A stretch of 64,000 bases of DNA from the NCBI RefSeq assembly GCF_026230105.1, contig NC_079475.1:13408125-13472124 (forward strand). The letters run 5' to 3'. Below are positions 21,313 to 33,466 of this stretch, piece by piece. This DNA comes from Diorhabda sublineata. Lineage: Eukaryota > Arthropoda > Insecta > Coleoptera > Chrysomelidae. The position numbers and the translations under genes were made by a program. Below the pieces are notes generated by a model. The model did no database searches. It was not told the origin of the DNA and worked only from the letters and a program-made list of their open reading frames with translations. The stretch's first letter is position 1, and the number at the start of each line of letters is the position of its first letter.

Positions 21313-21769
21313 CTGAAGGTTACAAATAACAATTGACGGGAAACTACAGCTACTGAGCGAGAGGAAACGGATGAACTATAAGGGATGCCAATTTCGAAGA
21401 GTCAAATTTCCCATCTGGACTCAGAGACCCGGTGATACGGTTAAAGTGTTAATAAAACAATTTGGTTTGGAAATATAAACAAAAATATTTCAGATATGAC
21501 AAAATAATAAAAAAATATATGTTCTGATTTTTACAATACTTTTTTAGCTCTGTTAGTTTATTCGTATTTCTGTTTAGAAGAAGTTTTAAATACAATCAAT
21601 TCTGACGAAGATGCTGACGGGGATTACATTCCAGTATTGTTCCAACACTTGAAAAACTCGCAGGAGTTGGAAGGGAATAACTTCGAACGAAATAATGTTG
21701 TCACCGAATAATTTCATACCTTACCAATTGGCACAACAGTTTTGGCTTCCTCGAAAAATCGCCTACAAA
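21313..21769. other. no recognised feature
   Basis: Contains a short plus-strand acidic reading, INSDEDADGDYIPVLFQHLK (near 21598-21660), that I could not assign. Confidence 0.3.
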
Positions 21770-22170
21770 CTGATATTCTCGTCACCAACGTTATCCATCC
21801 TTTCACATTCATTGTTTGTAAGTTTTCGTGAACTTGATCGGTCTATCTGATACGGGGTCTATTTCTTTTTATACTGCTGTATATTGTGGCATTAATGATC
21901 ACTCCATTTCTTACATGTGTCCAAACCATCTCAACCTATCGGTTTTAATGAATCGAACCATGTTTTTATTACCTTGTATTTCATATATTTCTCTATTATT
22001 TCGGTGTCACCAATCTGCCTCGTTTATTCTAATTCGTATATTCTTCTGAAAATTTTTCTTTCGAATGATTTTTACAGCATCAATCTCCTTACTTCATTTT
22101 CAAACCTAGTTTGCGCTAAATGTTCTCCTTTATTAGAAAATTTGTAAACGTACCTAAAGTTTCCTTCCCT
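21770..22170 (-). pseudogene. LINE 3' end fragment (WFGH-type tail)
   Basis: Minus-strand reading RIRINEADW, then NMVRFIKTDRLRWFGHM, then MEWSLMPQYTAV resembles the final segment of RTE-type RT proteins, in which an LRW.GH.. motif follows the polymerase. It is heavily decayed, with no tail repeat seen. Confidence 0.6.
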
Positions 22171-22829
22171 TTTTTCTGATATATGTTATACATAAAACCG
22201 ATACTCTAGATTGACATAGATATTCTCTGCTTGCTTTAATTTGAAAATAGCTATGTTATTTCGAATAATTACCGTATGACGTGAGTCAACCTTCTCTGGT
22301 TATAATAAATTGAAATACATTTCCAGTGAATCAACTAATCATATCATGAGTAGAAAAGTAGATTGTAAAATCTGTTAAATTTCCTCGCTAGTACGTAGTT
22401 TACCAAAGATTGTTTTGAAACATATTCTCCAATAATCTTATCTGACACTTCCGGTGTATTTTAAATCTAAAATTAATTACGTATTTACTCTCGGTCGTCC
22501 ATCCACGGGTAGACGACCGTGACACATTCAGACATTATGGGGTCTGTGAGGAATAAATTTAAATTGATCACTTTTGTTTTTTAACCAAGTTATTTTAACA
22601 TAAATTTGATTATTACTAAAACTAAAGGAAATTATTGTTTTTATATGAGATTGTTAATCGACTAGAAAGCTATAATTTCATCACAATTTCTTTGTTTTCA
22701 ATAAATTGCGTATAATTAAAAATACATATTACGAAAAAGTAAATAAATACGTACAAAGAAGTTACCATGATCTTGAATACATGTAACATACAAAGTTACG
22801 AGGATGGTCTTGTCCTTTTACCTTTAGAT
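22171..22829. other. no recognised feature
   Basis: AT-rich. A short imperfect palindrome, CGGTCGTCCATCCACGGGTAGACGACCG (given here as its halves CGGTCGTC / GACGACCG near 22493-22520), is the only structure noticed. Confidence 0.4.
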
Positions 22830-23695
22830 GTTTCCTAGACATTTTTTTAATAAGAATCGCCAAGCTCCTCAAAATAGTCATTTGAATCCGACACCACCTC
22901 TACATTGTTGGAAAATCTTTGACCGTCGAGCTATTTTTTCAAGTCTGAGGACAGAAAATAATTCGAGGGGGCTAAATCTGTCGAATCGAGTGCATGAGGT
23001 AGCAATTCAAACCAAATTCACCAAATAAGGAATGTGTGAGCTGGGGCATTGTCTTGATGAAACAACTTTTTCTTCAGGAACCAAAGGCGGTCGTTTTTAC
23101 TTGATTTATTAGCTCCAATGTTGCAATAAGTTCGCATGCTGCTCGCCATTGATAGTATTTCCTTTTTTGAGATAGTCAATGATAATTATCTTACGCATCT
23201 TGCCTGCAGATGGAACGGTCTTTGCCTCTTTTGGATCTCCCTTTTCAGTCCATTGTTTTGATTGTTCTTTTGTTTCGGGTGTGAAGTGATGGACCCAAGT
23301 TTTATCTATGGTTATAAAACGATGGAAAGACCTTCATGACGATGTTTTTGTTCCATTGTGAGCAAACGCGGCAATCATCTTTCGCACATCTTTCTCATGT
23401 ATAAATTGTTAAGTCAATAAGCGATTTACCGCACTTTTTGAAATGCCTACTATGTCTGCTAGCTCGCGCTAGTTGACGATCATCCAGTACCGCCTTGTGG
23501 GTTTTCTTCAACATTTCAAGAGTCGTCTTCACGGGTCGTATGGACTCGTTTAAACTATGCTACCCTATATGTTACTGGTGATAATGAAGGAGTAGTATCA
23601 CCCAAAGTAGAATCTACTTCAGCTTTTATATTGGTTGAGCTAAGGCCTTTAAAATAAAAGTATAGTATAACATAACGATGACCAATTTTTTTCAT
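22830..23695 (-). pseudogene. mariner transposase pseudogene, near full length (lineage M1)
   Basis: From ATG about 23695 the minus strand reads MKKIGHRYVILYFYFKGLSS, NIKAEVDSTLGDTTPSLS, then after shifts the HTH region, then KTWVHHFTPETKEQSKQW (with Asp/Lys changed just before W), GDPKEAKTVPSAGKM, and IIDYLKKGNTINGE. A degraded D2 block follows (about PEEKVVSS.QCP), then a decayed D3 region. It aligns with the copy at 44020-44530, sharing HFTPETKEQSKQWTEKGDP. Multiple stops and frameshifts are present. Confidence 0.88.
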
Positions 23696-23759
23696 GTTTA
23701 CAAATTCACTGAAAACCTTCACTATTGATGGTTTCGAAGCAAATACTAAACTCAAACTT

Positions 23760-25560
23760 GGAACTTCTGTTGTATAGATTGTGTACTTTCTAATAGTGTG
23801 GTAAGTGGTAATTTTCTAGCAAGTACATTCGAAATATATTAAGAAAGAAATAACTGGTAAGTAGTTCAAAAATGTTGTTATTTATTGATAACTCACAATC
23901 TGCTTTAGCTAAAATTTATTAGAGCATAAGAGAGTTTGCATAAAACACCTATCAGTGTCAGAGTCAGTGCAGATGAAAATGATTTGAAAGACAACGTAGA
24001 CATCATGGAAAGTTCATTTTCGACATTAACGCTCTTAAAAATGAGTTAAGGAACACTATGAATCAAATCAAGCATCTCGCTTTGATAAGTATAGACTACG
24101 AATTTTCCCCATATGGAATCTAAAAAAGTTACTTTTAAAAATTGATAAATATTCATAGAGTTAGAGTATATCTTTGTAAAAATATGATATACTTTTTATT
24201 GAAATAAAACTAAATAATTATCTGTATAGTATCGGTTTTCAATCATTAGTTTCTTTTAAAATTATCCCCAATCGCCCGCAAATTTCATTTCTGGCTTCTT
24301 GAACTTGTTACAGCCTAACAGGGCCCATAGTAATTCACTATAATTAACAGAGTTGGATGTGCAAGGAAACTTTTGATTTTTTGCGGAAAAATTTGGTCAA
24401 TTTAACGTGTGAAGAAAATAAATATCGGCAAGCACAGATATCAACATAGCTTGTGTTTGAGATGAAACATGTTGATACTGATCTGCTGCAGTTTCAATAT
24501 AGGACATTTTTTCATAAATTAGAAGAAATAACTATGCATATGCCTTAAAATGAATTCAAACTCTTATTTTGAACTAATTCTTCATGAGATGATGATTTCG
24601 GTAAATGGACCTCTGCCAACTAAATATGACAGTATTGTTGTAGAGTACATATCAAAATTTTTCGTTAAACAAGGCAAAAGTACCTACTGACTGGCATTTG
24701 TAGGACGTGGTTACAACATTAAAAATTGGATAATATCAGTGGATAAACTGATGAAATTAAATTCGCCCCTATGTGAATCTATGTGAACTCCATTTTTAAA
24801 TAGAACTTTTCTTTTAATGCGAGCTTGGAGATACTTTTTTTTATTTTCGGTTGCGCAGATAATTTTATACAAGTCTGGCTATTAATTGCCCTGTAGATGG
24901 CAAATGAATGTTTTAAGTACTGAATTGTTTTTTACTATAACGTAATTTAGAACACATAGTATCTTAACGGGTCGTTGAAAGAATTTGCTAGGGACACTGC
25001 GCCTTCTCAATCCATCACTGAATATATGAGGCATATTTGCTATCATCCAAGATACTGAATAGATAATTACCTAAATACCTCTTAAAATATTTACATACTT
25101 AAATTATCAAAAGAATTAGATCTTATATATTAAAAAAATTGATGATTTCCATTCCGAGTCCGTTCAGGCGTTCTACCCAACCGATTTGCTTAATTTTTTT
25201 TTTTCAATGAAAGGTATTGATACACAGATCAGCTATCAACCATCGGATTTCAACTAATTTTCACCATTCCCATGTTATACTCAAATGCGATTTCCCCCTG
25301 TACATTAATTATGGGAGTAGGGTTCTATTCAAGATAGAGACTTCGTTTTGGTTTAAGAACACTCGCTGAAACATCCTCTTTCTTTTGAGTTTTTGAACAC
25401 TTAAATCGGTTGAGTTGGAGAAGAGCTAGGCGCGGACATTCAATGTGGAGTTATGGATTTTTGTAGGTTTTTGGCAATTTTTCTACATTCAAAGATCTAT
25501 ATCTCAGGTTCTAATATTGCTACAGAGTTCGTTCTTTTCTATTATAATGATTTCTGATAC
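23760..25560. other. no recognised gene
   Basis: AT-rich. One plus-strand reading near 24570-24690 (MMISVNGPLPTKYDSIVVEY) is protein-like but unassigned. No splice context was found. Confidence 0.35.
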
Positions 25561-25605
25561 TTATTTAATGGATTCGATGCGAGCGAAGCCGCGGGTAAAA
25601 GCTAG
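25561..25605 (+). mobile_element. possible Helitron-like 3' terminus
   Basis: A GC-rich GCGAGCGAAGCCGCGGG segment followed by TAAAAGCTAG and then T resembles insect Helitron ends, which have a short GC hairpin about 10 bases before CTAG and insert before T. The 5' end was not located and the hairpin is weak, so this is tentative. Confidence 0.35.
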
Positions 25606-26146
25606 TTTATTATTAATTACCACTTAGTTTTTGTGACCTTTTGTTGTCAAGGACAACAAAATTAGTACAATTAGTTATTGGAATTTTTGTAAAGTAATAA
25701 TAATTATATTCTCAATTGGTGGCATTGTTTGCAAATTGTTCACCTATTATGTGTATACATTTCGTGACATCACCTATTGATTCACACATTTCATAACGTA
25801 TCGAATCCTCGAGATTTGTACCTGGGCTCCAAGTGAAGAACCAAAACAATCAAGATATGAGCAATGTAATAATGGAAAAAATATAATTATCGTAATAGAG
25901 CAAAATAAGGATGTTAAGAGGGAAGAAAAACACAAATTCACAAACTATGATATATCTACGTTAATGTAAACAAACTAAATGTGAAATTAATCAGTTACAT
26001 CATAGATACATAAAATCGAATTTAAGCGGCGCTGCGTTAGGAACACAACTATAAGCTTTGTCTATGACTCATTGATATTTATTAATGTTTTATATGTTTG
26101 AATATTGAGAAAATCAGGATAATTGTCGGTGGGAAAAAGGGAATTG
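25606..26146. other. no recognised feature
   Basis: AT-rich spacer between the Helitron-like end and the RTE tail. Confidence 0.4.
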
Positions 26147-26740
26147 TTCTTCTTCTTCTTATTCATTTTTAAGATCTCACGATCTGTTAGTTTCGCAGGT
26201 TCCTCTGTATCAGTTCCTGGGAGGTGGACTGCCAGCTGTCTATCCACCTCTTAGGTTGTCGTCCGGGTTCTCTTTTTCCTTCCTCCTTCATTCTTCTCAC
26301 GTGGGCGTACCAGTATCTTTTTCTTTGTCTCTTGTTTTACCCACTATAGTCCTGAGCGTTTTCATTTCGACTACCCGATGCATGCTTTTCGTTTTGTCTC
26401 GCTTTCTCTCTTGTTTCTATTCCGTATGTCATGATTGGCCTGATACAAGTCTTATAGATCCTAACCTTGCTATCCTTTCGCATGTATTCATTCACCCATA
26501 TTGTATGCCTTAAGCAGCCCGATATGGCAGTCATTTTGTTGATCTGACTTCTTATGACCTTCACTGGGTCGTGATAACTCGACAGGTCCATACCCAGGTA
26601 TTTAAATTGTGAGACTTGTTCGATGATTTTGTCCTGAACTACCAGCTTACTTCGTAGCTCTTTAGCAAAGGTTATGCTTTTCATTTTTTCGGTGGATATA
26701 GTCATGTTCATCCGGTTCATCGCTTGACTGACCTGGCAGA
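26147..26740 (-). pseudogene. RTE-type LINE 3' fragment with (GAA)n tail
   Basis: The minus strand reads FCQVSQAMNRMNMTISTEKM (near 26740-26690), then DKIIEQVSQFKYLGMDLSSY, then INKMTAISGCLRHTIW, then KVRIYKTCIRPIMTYGIETR. It ends GRQPKRWIDSWQST and a tail of CTTCTTCTTCTT on the plus strand (26148-26160). It is the same family as 18757-19265. One frameshift follows the ETR block. Confidence 0.88.
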
Positions 26741-26749
26741 ATTTTTATA

Positions 26750-27010
26750 GTTCCCTCCTTTCTCGCTGCGATACTGCAGAGCCCTGTTTTTACAGCAGAT
26801 CCATCAATCCCAATCCTTTTGAAAAGTCTAGAATGTGGGATGGCTTTAATTGCCAGATAACTTCGTCTTCTATTCCATACACACCCAGGTTTAGTACTCT
26901 GAAGTTTTTCTGTGTTTCACACTTCGAGAGAATGTGGATGGAGGTTTCGTCCTCTGTACAACAAAACCTGCACGCCGCATTGTCTGTGACAGTGCCCCTA
27001 TAGAACTCCT
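26750..27010 (-). pseudogene. RNase H-containing LINE, extreme C-terminus
   Basis: The minus strand reads TVTDNAACRFCCTEDETSIH, then ILSKCETQKNFRVLNLG, then LKPSHILDFSKGLGLMDLL and a stop. A C..C....E...H.L..C block followed by a LG...... FI.GLG end is characteristic of the region after RNase H in Jockey/I-type LINEs. The RTE fragment at 26740 starts just downstream, so two retroelements are stacked. Confidence 0.7.
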
Positions 27011-27109
27011 ATTAGTATTCGTAGATTGTTCTTAGGTGGGTTCATACATTCAACAGATCAACTCTGGTTATAGTTTCTCGGAGTTTTTACCTTTATAGGT
27101 TGTCCCAAT

Positions 27110-27400
27110 AATTGATGAGACAGGCAAAGACTCTTCAGGGAAACTAAAACCACCTTATTACAAATCTATGGAAACGATGGCAAGATTGCATGGCTTGGGC
27201 TTCAAATGACTTCCTCATCTACACTATTCTCCAGATCTGGCTTCCAGCGATTTTTTATCGTTTTCAGGCCTCAAGAGGATGCTCGCGATGGAGATGACTT
27301 CTCCAATAGTTTTTATTGAAAAATAAAATCTGTCAAAAAAAGGGTTTTTCTATGTGGGCCTAAGAACTTTTTAGTCCACCTGTCACTTAAAATATTGCTC
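27110..27400 (+). pseudogene. mariner transposase C-terminal fragment
   Basis: The plus strand reads METMARLHGLGFK, then LPHLHYSPDLASSDFLSFSG, then LKRMLA. YSPDLA.SDF carries the third catalytic Asp of mariner transposases. Sequence before it (D1 and D2) is absent and the reading frame decays after LKRMLA. Confidence 0.75.
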
Positions 27401-28189
27401 GTTCATTTTTTTATAAGTGTAATTGAATTAATTATAGATATGAACAACCAGAGAAAGAAATGATACAACTTTCACAAAATACGAATCATAATCGCTTCAT
27501 TAAGCAACTTGTTTATTTTTTAAAGAAACTAGAAATTGAGAAACATGTGATAAATTATGAATGTGTGGTTGTTTACCAGACGTTTTTTGTAGCAATTACA
27601 TTCTAATTGTCTCAGATATATGTAATCTATTATTTGATCAAGTCTGACGTCAAAAAAGCGTTACTTAAAAAAGAAACAATATGAGAACATACTAATTTTT
27701 ATGTAATAAATTTATAAACAAAAAATGTATCTAAATCTAATCACAATTTTCTGTTAATTTGTAAAATTGAGATATTCAATATCTATAAATATTATCCTGG
27801 TTATTTTAATATAGCGGAATGATCCTTGTACTTGAAGAAACTGTCTCATTAATTTTTATTTCAATTTCCTAATATCTATTTCCGTCTGCATTTGCGACGT
27901 CATCATTCGATATTAGTTCAATCTGAATTTATGAACTAAAAATAATGGTTATATATATATGTATAGTAATTTAAAAATAGTAAATTCCATCTAGCATCGA
28001 TTAATTTCTTTCTTGAAATCCGTACTTCTAACTAACGTCTAACTAAGACTATTATAAGATGTTTGTGGTAAATGACTGCTACAGAAATTACCGCACTATT
28101 TATTCAACTCACTCTTGGTGCATTCTATTAAGCACCCTCGACAATTATGTTCATGACCACGGTCTTTCCCGTTTTGTATTGTGTACTTA
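27401..28189. other. no recognised feature
   Basis: AT-rich spacer with no supported structure. Confidence 0.4.
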
Positions 28190-28335
28190 TTTAATGTTAA
28201 AAACATACTTATAGTAATTAAGAGCCTTTCTTCAGGTGTCACTGATAATCCTAAATGTGTGTCTTTATGTCTTAAGTAAGTTTGCATCGGATGCAACAAC
28301 TCATAACATGTAGGTCCTGATATTTTTGACAATTT
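28190..28335 (-). pseudogene. HARBI1-like transposase fragment
   Basis: The minus strand reads KISGPTCYELLHPMQTYLRH, then KDTHLGLSVTPEERLLITI. This fits the segment RMS..TFE.LL..I.P.I.KQDT.MR..I...E.LA.TL of Harbinger nucleases. It is a lone fragment with no inverted repeats found. Confidence 0.5.
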
Positions 28336-28599
28336 TTTTTGATTATTTTTTTATTCGTTTGCAAAATAATACAAAGTATTCGCTCTTCTCCATTCGATTA
28401 ATTATTAGGAAGTAATAGTTACTAAATGCTATTAAATCAAATATTTGCACATAGGCTTGGAAAGGTAGCTCCATTGATATTACTTCTTATTGACTAATTT
28501 TGCATTCTTGTATATAATCATCTTATATCTGAAACTTTGGTGACCACTTTTGCTATTAGTACGTTGTCTTGGTTTCCTATTTGTTCGTTCTATTATTCG

Positions 28600-29290
28600 G
28601 TTATGTTCAGATACACATACATAGGGAGTGTTGATAAGATTGATGAAGAATCAGGAGGAATTTGCTAAATCTTCAGTACCTTAGATTGACATCGCCTAAG
28701 TTGGATTCCCTATGAGTATTTAGGGTAGCTTTATAGATAAACAATTTGTTGGTTTCTATTTTTGTCCAATGATCTAATACATTTGACGAAACTTAGAGTC
28801 TAATCGTCTTCTTTAATTCTCTATATGTTTTCTTCATGTGAGTTTCTCGAGCGATTGGAAATCGTGGGTGGTTTATATCGTGGACAAACACGTTGTTGTT
28901 GATCTGTATTCGCTACTTAATTCTTGACTCAAATTGCTAGTCTGAAAATAGAGCTCAAAATTGTCTGTTTTATAAGATTTGAGAAGAAGATACACCTTGT
29001 GGAAGGATTGAGAAATATATCATTTATTGGTGCGTTGGGAGGTGATATTCTCGGAATCCGACGTGGCGCTCCTACACGAAGTTTGGGATTTTGGGATGTT
29101 TGTTCCATGTATATTCTTTTTAGCAGAAGTTGCTCAGTGATTTGCTTACTGTAGGTAGCAGGCTAATAGATCTATAAGATAATAGCTCGTTTGAAGGCTC
29201 ACTTGGTTTTTCCACTATTATAATCCGACAAGCTAGTTACTACATGAGCAATTTTCCTTTACATTTCTGCACCTCTATCTTCACAATATA
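28600..29290 (-). pseudogene. Jockey-type reverse transcriptase relic, N-terminal RT part
   Basis: The minus strand contains KPSEPSNELLSYRSISLLPT (near 29200-29140), then SKQITEQLLLKRI in another frame, then HVGFREYHLPTHQ (equivalent to QFGFR..H.T.HQ). Decayed sequence follows to about 28600. The order matches RT motifs 1 to 2a of Jockey-type elements. Many stops. Confidence 0.6.
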
Positions 29291-30439
29291 CTTTTCCAAC
29301 ATTGTCATCATCAGCATCTCTTCCTTCATAATCTAGTTTTTTAGTGCATTTTGAATAAAGTGTGTTGTATTGAAGTTCATATTTCTCAAATGAAGTTTCG
29401 TTTTAGCTTATTACTCCTTGGTTGTTTGATCGATATCATACATAAATTCTCGTTATAACCCGACGGCAGCATAAGAATTCACTCGAGTCCAGCACTGACT
29501 TTTCCATATAGTATTTAATTGGATTTATCTTCTTTTTCTTCACTAGATTCATCCTTGTATGATATTACGGTATCTAGATATGTGCAAAAACCTACTATGT
29601 CGACTTATTAATCTGTTATTATACTTTTATCCTTTTTTTGTACAAATACTTCCTTGCTGGTTCTTTCGACCTTAAGACATTGACCAACACTTTCTTGAAC
29701 GAGTTATATATAATCGGTAGGCTAAAGTTCTCATAATTATTCCATATATACTGTTTAGAATTATCATATTAATCAAAACGTTATTATCAGAAGTTTTCTG
29801 TAATCTATAATTTTTTGAAATATTGAAACAAGTCGAATATTTATTTATAACTTCAGCTGTTTAAAGGTCGAATGAAGATCATTTAGTATAACATCGTCCT
29901 ATATAACGACATATACTTCTTTCAATAACAAATAAAGGAATAAAAAAAACATTTTTGTAGATATTTCAATGTTGGAAAATACTTTTAGTGAATGGTCACC
30001 TGATATAACCATTCAATTAAACTCAGAATCTAATTCCGGAATTTTTTTCTGGCGAAGACATCGCAAGTATCATAAATTCAAAAATGTTACATATTTTGTG
30101 TGGTCACAAGCCAGTATTTTGGCAACTCATGCAAATTAAATCATAACAAAGTTTAAGGAATAGATTTTTTGATGATAAAATTGAATTTTTGAGACGAAAT
30201 TTTTACTAAGCAAAATATTCATACATGACGTCAAATCGGATAGTAATTCGCGATAAAAATGGTCATAATTTAAAATACACAAACTTAAAAAACGCTGTTT
30301 CTGTCAATATTATTTGTGTAGACCTACTAAGAGTAATTGTTTTAGAAGAAGATACAGAAGGTATTGGTTGAACAACTATAACCTTGAACCTATAACCTTT
30401 TATCTATAAATTCCATGAAACAAAATAATTACTCAAGTT
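29291..30439. other. no recognised feature
   Basis: AT-rich sequence. Nothing supportable on either strand. Confidence 0.4.
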
Positions 30440-30680
30440 TCCAATCAAAAAAGATACCGCATATTTTGTTTATTGACAAACCCATTGAGCCAGAAATGAG
30501 CTTCGTCACTGAAGATGATTTTGCTTTTCCACAGCCCAATCGGAGAACGTACGTCGCTTTGAATGGTCCATCGACTTTGATTCTTGAGTGAGCCTGATCT
30601 TGTATGGGTGTAAAGTAAGATCCTTACGCAAAATTCGCCATAAAGTGGTCTTGCGATGACCAACTCTTGAGAACGCCATG
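30440..30680 (-). pseudogene. Tc1/mariner-superfamily transposase fragment (family C)
   Basis: The minus strand reads HRKTTLWRILRKDLTLHPYK, then IRLTQESKSMDHSKRRTFSD, then, after a frameshift, IIFSDEAHFWLNGFVNKQNM. The last block contains the first catalytic Asp (FSDEAHF). About a dozen residues appear deleted before it. Neither the D2 nor the D3 block is present. Confidence 0.8.
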
Positions 30681-31279
30681 AAATTGATTGATTTAGATCA
30701 TATTCATTACGAGATGATAAATGTTATTTATCAGTAATTTTGAAAATTAAGTATACAGGTATAAACATGTTTGCCTGCGTGGTGTTTGGAATAGCAGAGT
30801 TGCAGATTGGTTCAGCTACGTTCTTAAATTTTCTAATCACAATATTCTTTTCCTGCTAGCACACCTTAGTTGGAATTTCTGGAACCGTTGGTTAGGATAT
30901 TCACTGAACACATTACTAGTAGTGTAAACAGTGTGTTCATATTGGCCTTCAGGGATCCTATGTATCAATACGTAATGGCTCTTATTACGCATTACGTTCC
31001 CAAGATATTCTTATTATATTAAATGAGTTTCTGACTTATGGGGTTTTCGGTACATTTTAGTATACATACAAGTATTGAGGTAGCATGTGCGAAGAACATC
31101 CATACTAAATTTAGACTTCGTATTCATCATATTTAACATTCATATATACAGATAAACTCAAAAGCCTTAAGATTAGGTCCAGATTTGAATGTGATCTCTC
31201 TAGCTCTTAATAACGGATACAACTATCAAAAGTTCTTACCATCACTTGACTCTTACACGATTAAAATCGAAACTAAACA
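30681..31279. other. no recognised feature
   Basis: AT-rich spacer between a Tc1 fragment and a Gypsy fragment. Confidence 0.4.
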
Positions 31280-31870
31280 AAAATAAAACATTTCTGTAGT
31301 ATTCTTATTATTATTATATTATATCTCAAAGTAAACAATCGACCTGGAAGCTTTACAGACTTTAAAGGTCTTGAAACGACTACAGGGTCGATTTCCTTCA
31401 TTGGTTTCAGTGGATTCGGCTGAGGATACGCTTTCCTCAGTTTATGAAACCACTTCCAGCTCCTCAAATATCGTCATAGCGTCTATGCATTTGAAAAACG
31501 AACTAACACGATCTCATAAGGGTTTAGTTCAAAACAGGATAAGAACTTGTTGGCTGTTTTACAAGAACGACATATGATGGTAGTAAACTATGGAGAACAA
31601 GGCGCATATTCGTCCAATTTGTATTTATTAACCGCGTCTTGAAATTCTACTCCCAAGTTACAGACTGCTGGCTCAATAGTTGGCAGGTAGCTAATTGATA
31701 AATGGTAATTGAAAATCAGACTTGCAGAGGTGACGCCGATGGTTGTATAAGGAGTTGTGCGGTAGTTCATAAAATACGCATCCAACTTTACTGACTAGTT
31801 TCTCTTTTTCACAACAGCAGTCAGGACAGTCTTTTTACCGTTTTAAAAAACCTTTCTGAGGATCCATTAG
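31280..31870 (-). pseudogene. Ty3/Gypsy-type LTR retrotransposon pol, integrase C-terminal part
   Basis: The minus strand reads SSERFFKTVKRLS (near 31865), then LDAYFMNYRTTPYTTIGVTS, then ASLIFNYHLS. After stops come WKWFHKLRKAYPQPNPLKPM and SVKLPGRLFTL. An ERN.QT.K block followed by NYR.TPH..TG.TPA.L is typical of the end of Gypsy integrase cores, followed by a basic chromodomain-less tail. Broken by stops. No LTR was found in the window. Confidence 0.75.
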
Positions 31871-33271
31871 CTTCTGATCAGTGAGATAATTAGTACAGTT
31901 TCAATAGGACAACGAAATTTAAGACGGACTAGCTAAAGAAGCTGTCACGGATTTGTAAAATATTTAGATAGAAAACATTTCTTCACATTAGAAGTGGTGA
32001 AAAGTTCTGTAGTTTCTTGAGAATATATTTCACAGAATCTTAGAGGATATACACAAAGTTATTAAAAAAGTATTTTGTTTATGATGAGAAGCTCGATATG
32101 TCGGTGTAGTGTCCATTGTATTCAATTGAAAGACAACATACAGGCAAAGTACCTGCGTAGTTACGGCATAACAAAAAAACAAAAATTTTGGTGAAATAAC
32201 TATGTTTTAGATACAGAACACTATCAGGAATATTGGCAATTGATGTAATTATTATCCAGCTACGAAATACCTGTAGAGATCCAAAATTTCCAAAAGAAAT
32301 ACCAAAAATGTATCTTCAATCTATTCCGTCTTTTTTGAAGATTTAGGCTTCAACCAATGCTATTCTTTACCTTTTTCCTCCAACCGATGAATTCCAGAGT
32401 CAATTCCTCAATAAATCACAATTATTCCTACCAACCTCTTTAATTGTAGCAAATATTTTTGCTTTTAGGATTTTTTTGGTGTTTTGATTTCTCTCATTTT
32501 CTGTTTCAAGTTCAAACAAATACAGACTTTGGAATTTTACAAAGTTTTCACTATTCAGCATGTCCACGATATCCATTATATTCTTTTCTGTTTCTGTTTT
32601 TTTGGAAAGGTACATGAAATTGAAAATAACATCTATCTAAGATCCTGAACAGGTCTTCTGAGGTGGACTTTTTCATATATTTTAAAACGATGCGTCTCTC
32701 TATCATAATCTTTACAAAAATAGTATTTTTAGTTATTTAGTATTGTTTAAAATAAAGAACTAAATAACTTGAGAAGTAGACAGGACAACGAGAATTACAA
32801 AATTAATTAATAGAGTTCAAAATATATTAAAATGAAATTAACATGGTATTCGAAAAAATTGAAATGAATATGACGTTTATTAATATCGAACCAGAATTCG
32901 AATTTTGATTCACTCATTTTTAATAGACTCCTATTATAGTAAAGGAGTTTGCGATCAATATCATTCCAAAAATCAATAAACCAAATTAAGAAATTTGATA
33001 AAAAAATTCTTTGTTGGATAGTAAAATCATAAAACCCACCTAATAACTTATTTCCAAGAAAAGTATTTATTAGATCGGTAGGTAGAACATTAAATTTAAT
33101 TTAGAAAAAAAAACCTGTTAAAATCAGTTGTGTTTGTTGAATTTTCTCTCCCACAATCAAACTATTCTTGTTTCCAAATTTATTCAAACTAATTTTAAAC
33201 TATTTCGGTTAGACGGACAAGTGTCCGATATTAATGAATAATTCGTAAAATTTGAAAAAAAAACTACTCAC
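31871..33271. other. no recognised feature
   Basis: AT-rich. No LTR matching the Gypsy relic was seen. Confidence 0.4.
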
Positions 33272-33466
33272 ATCTTTTTCTCTGGGCACAAACTCTTGTA
33301 AATGACATAACCAATCCACAAAATTTGCAAGATTATGCCGTCCATCACTTTCACTAAAAAATTCATTTCGATTTACATCTAACCAATTTGACACAATAAG
33401 AAATTTTTTCGGAGGCTCCAGTGCAGAAATTAAAAAAAAACGACAAAAATATTGACAGTTTATCAA
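33272..33466 (-). other. unrecognised exon-like ORF with a good splice donor
   Basis: The minus strand reads SALEPPKKFLIVSNWLDVNR, then NEFFSESDGRHNLANFVDWL, then CHLQEFVPREKD, directly followed by the consensus donor GTGAGT (33271-33266). A pyrimidine-rich stretch precedes the ORF, but the acceptor is not clear. Composition looks like a conserved protein. I do not recognise it and found no partner exon. Confidence 0.35.

Noticed and set aside
31280..31870. Endogenous virus rather than LTR retrotransposon
   Set aside because: Only the integrase end is present. No envelope-like frame or LTR was found nearby, so the simpler Ty3/Gypsy call is kept.
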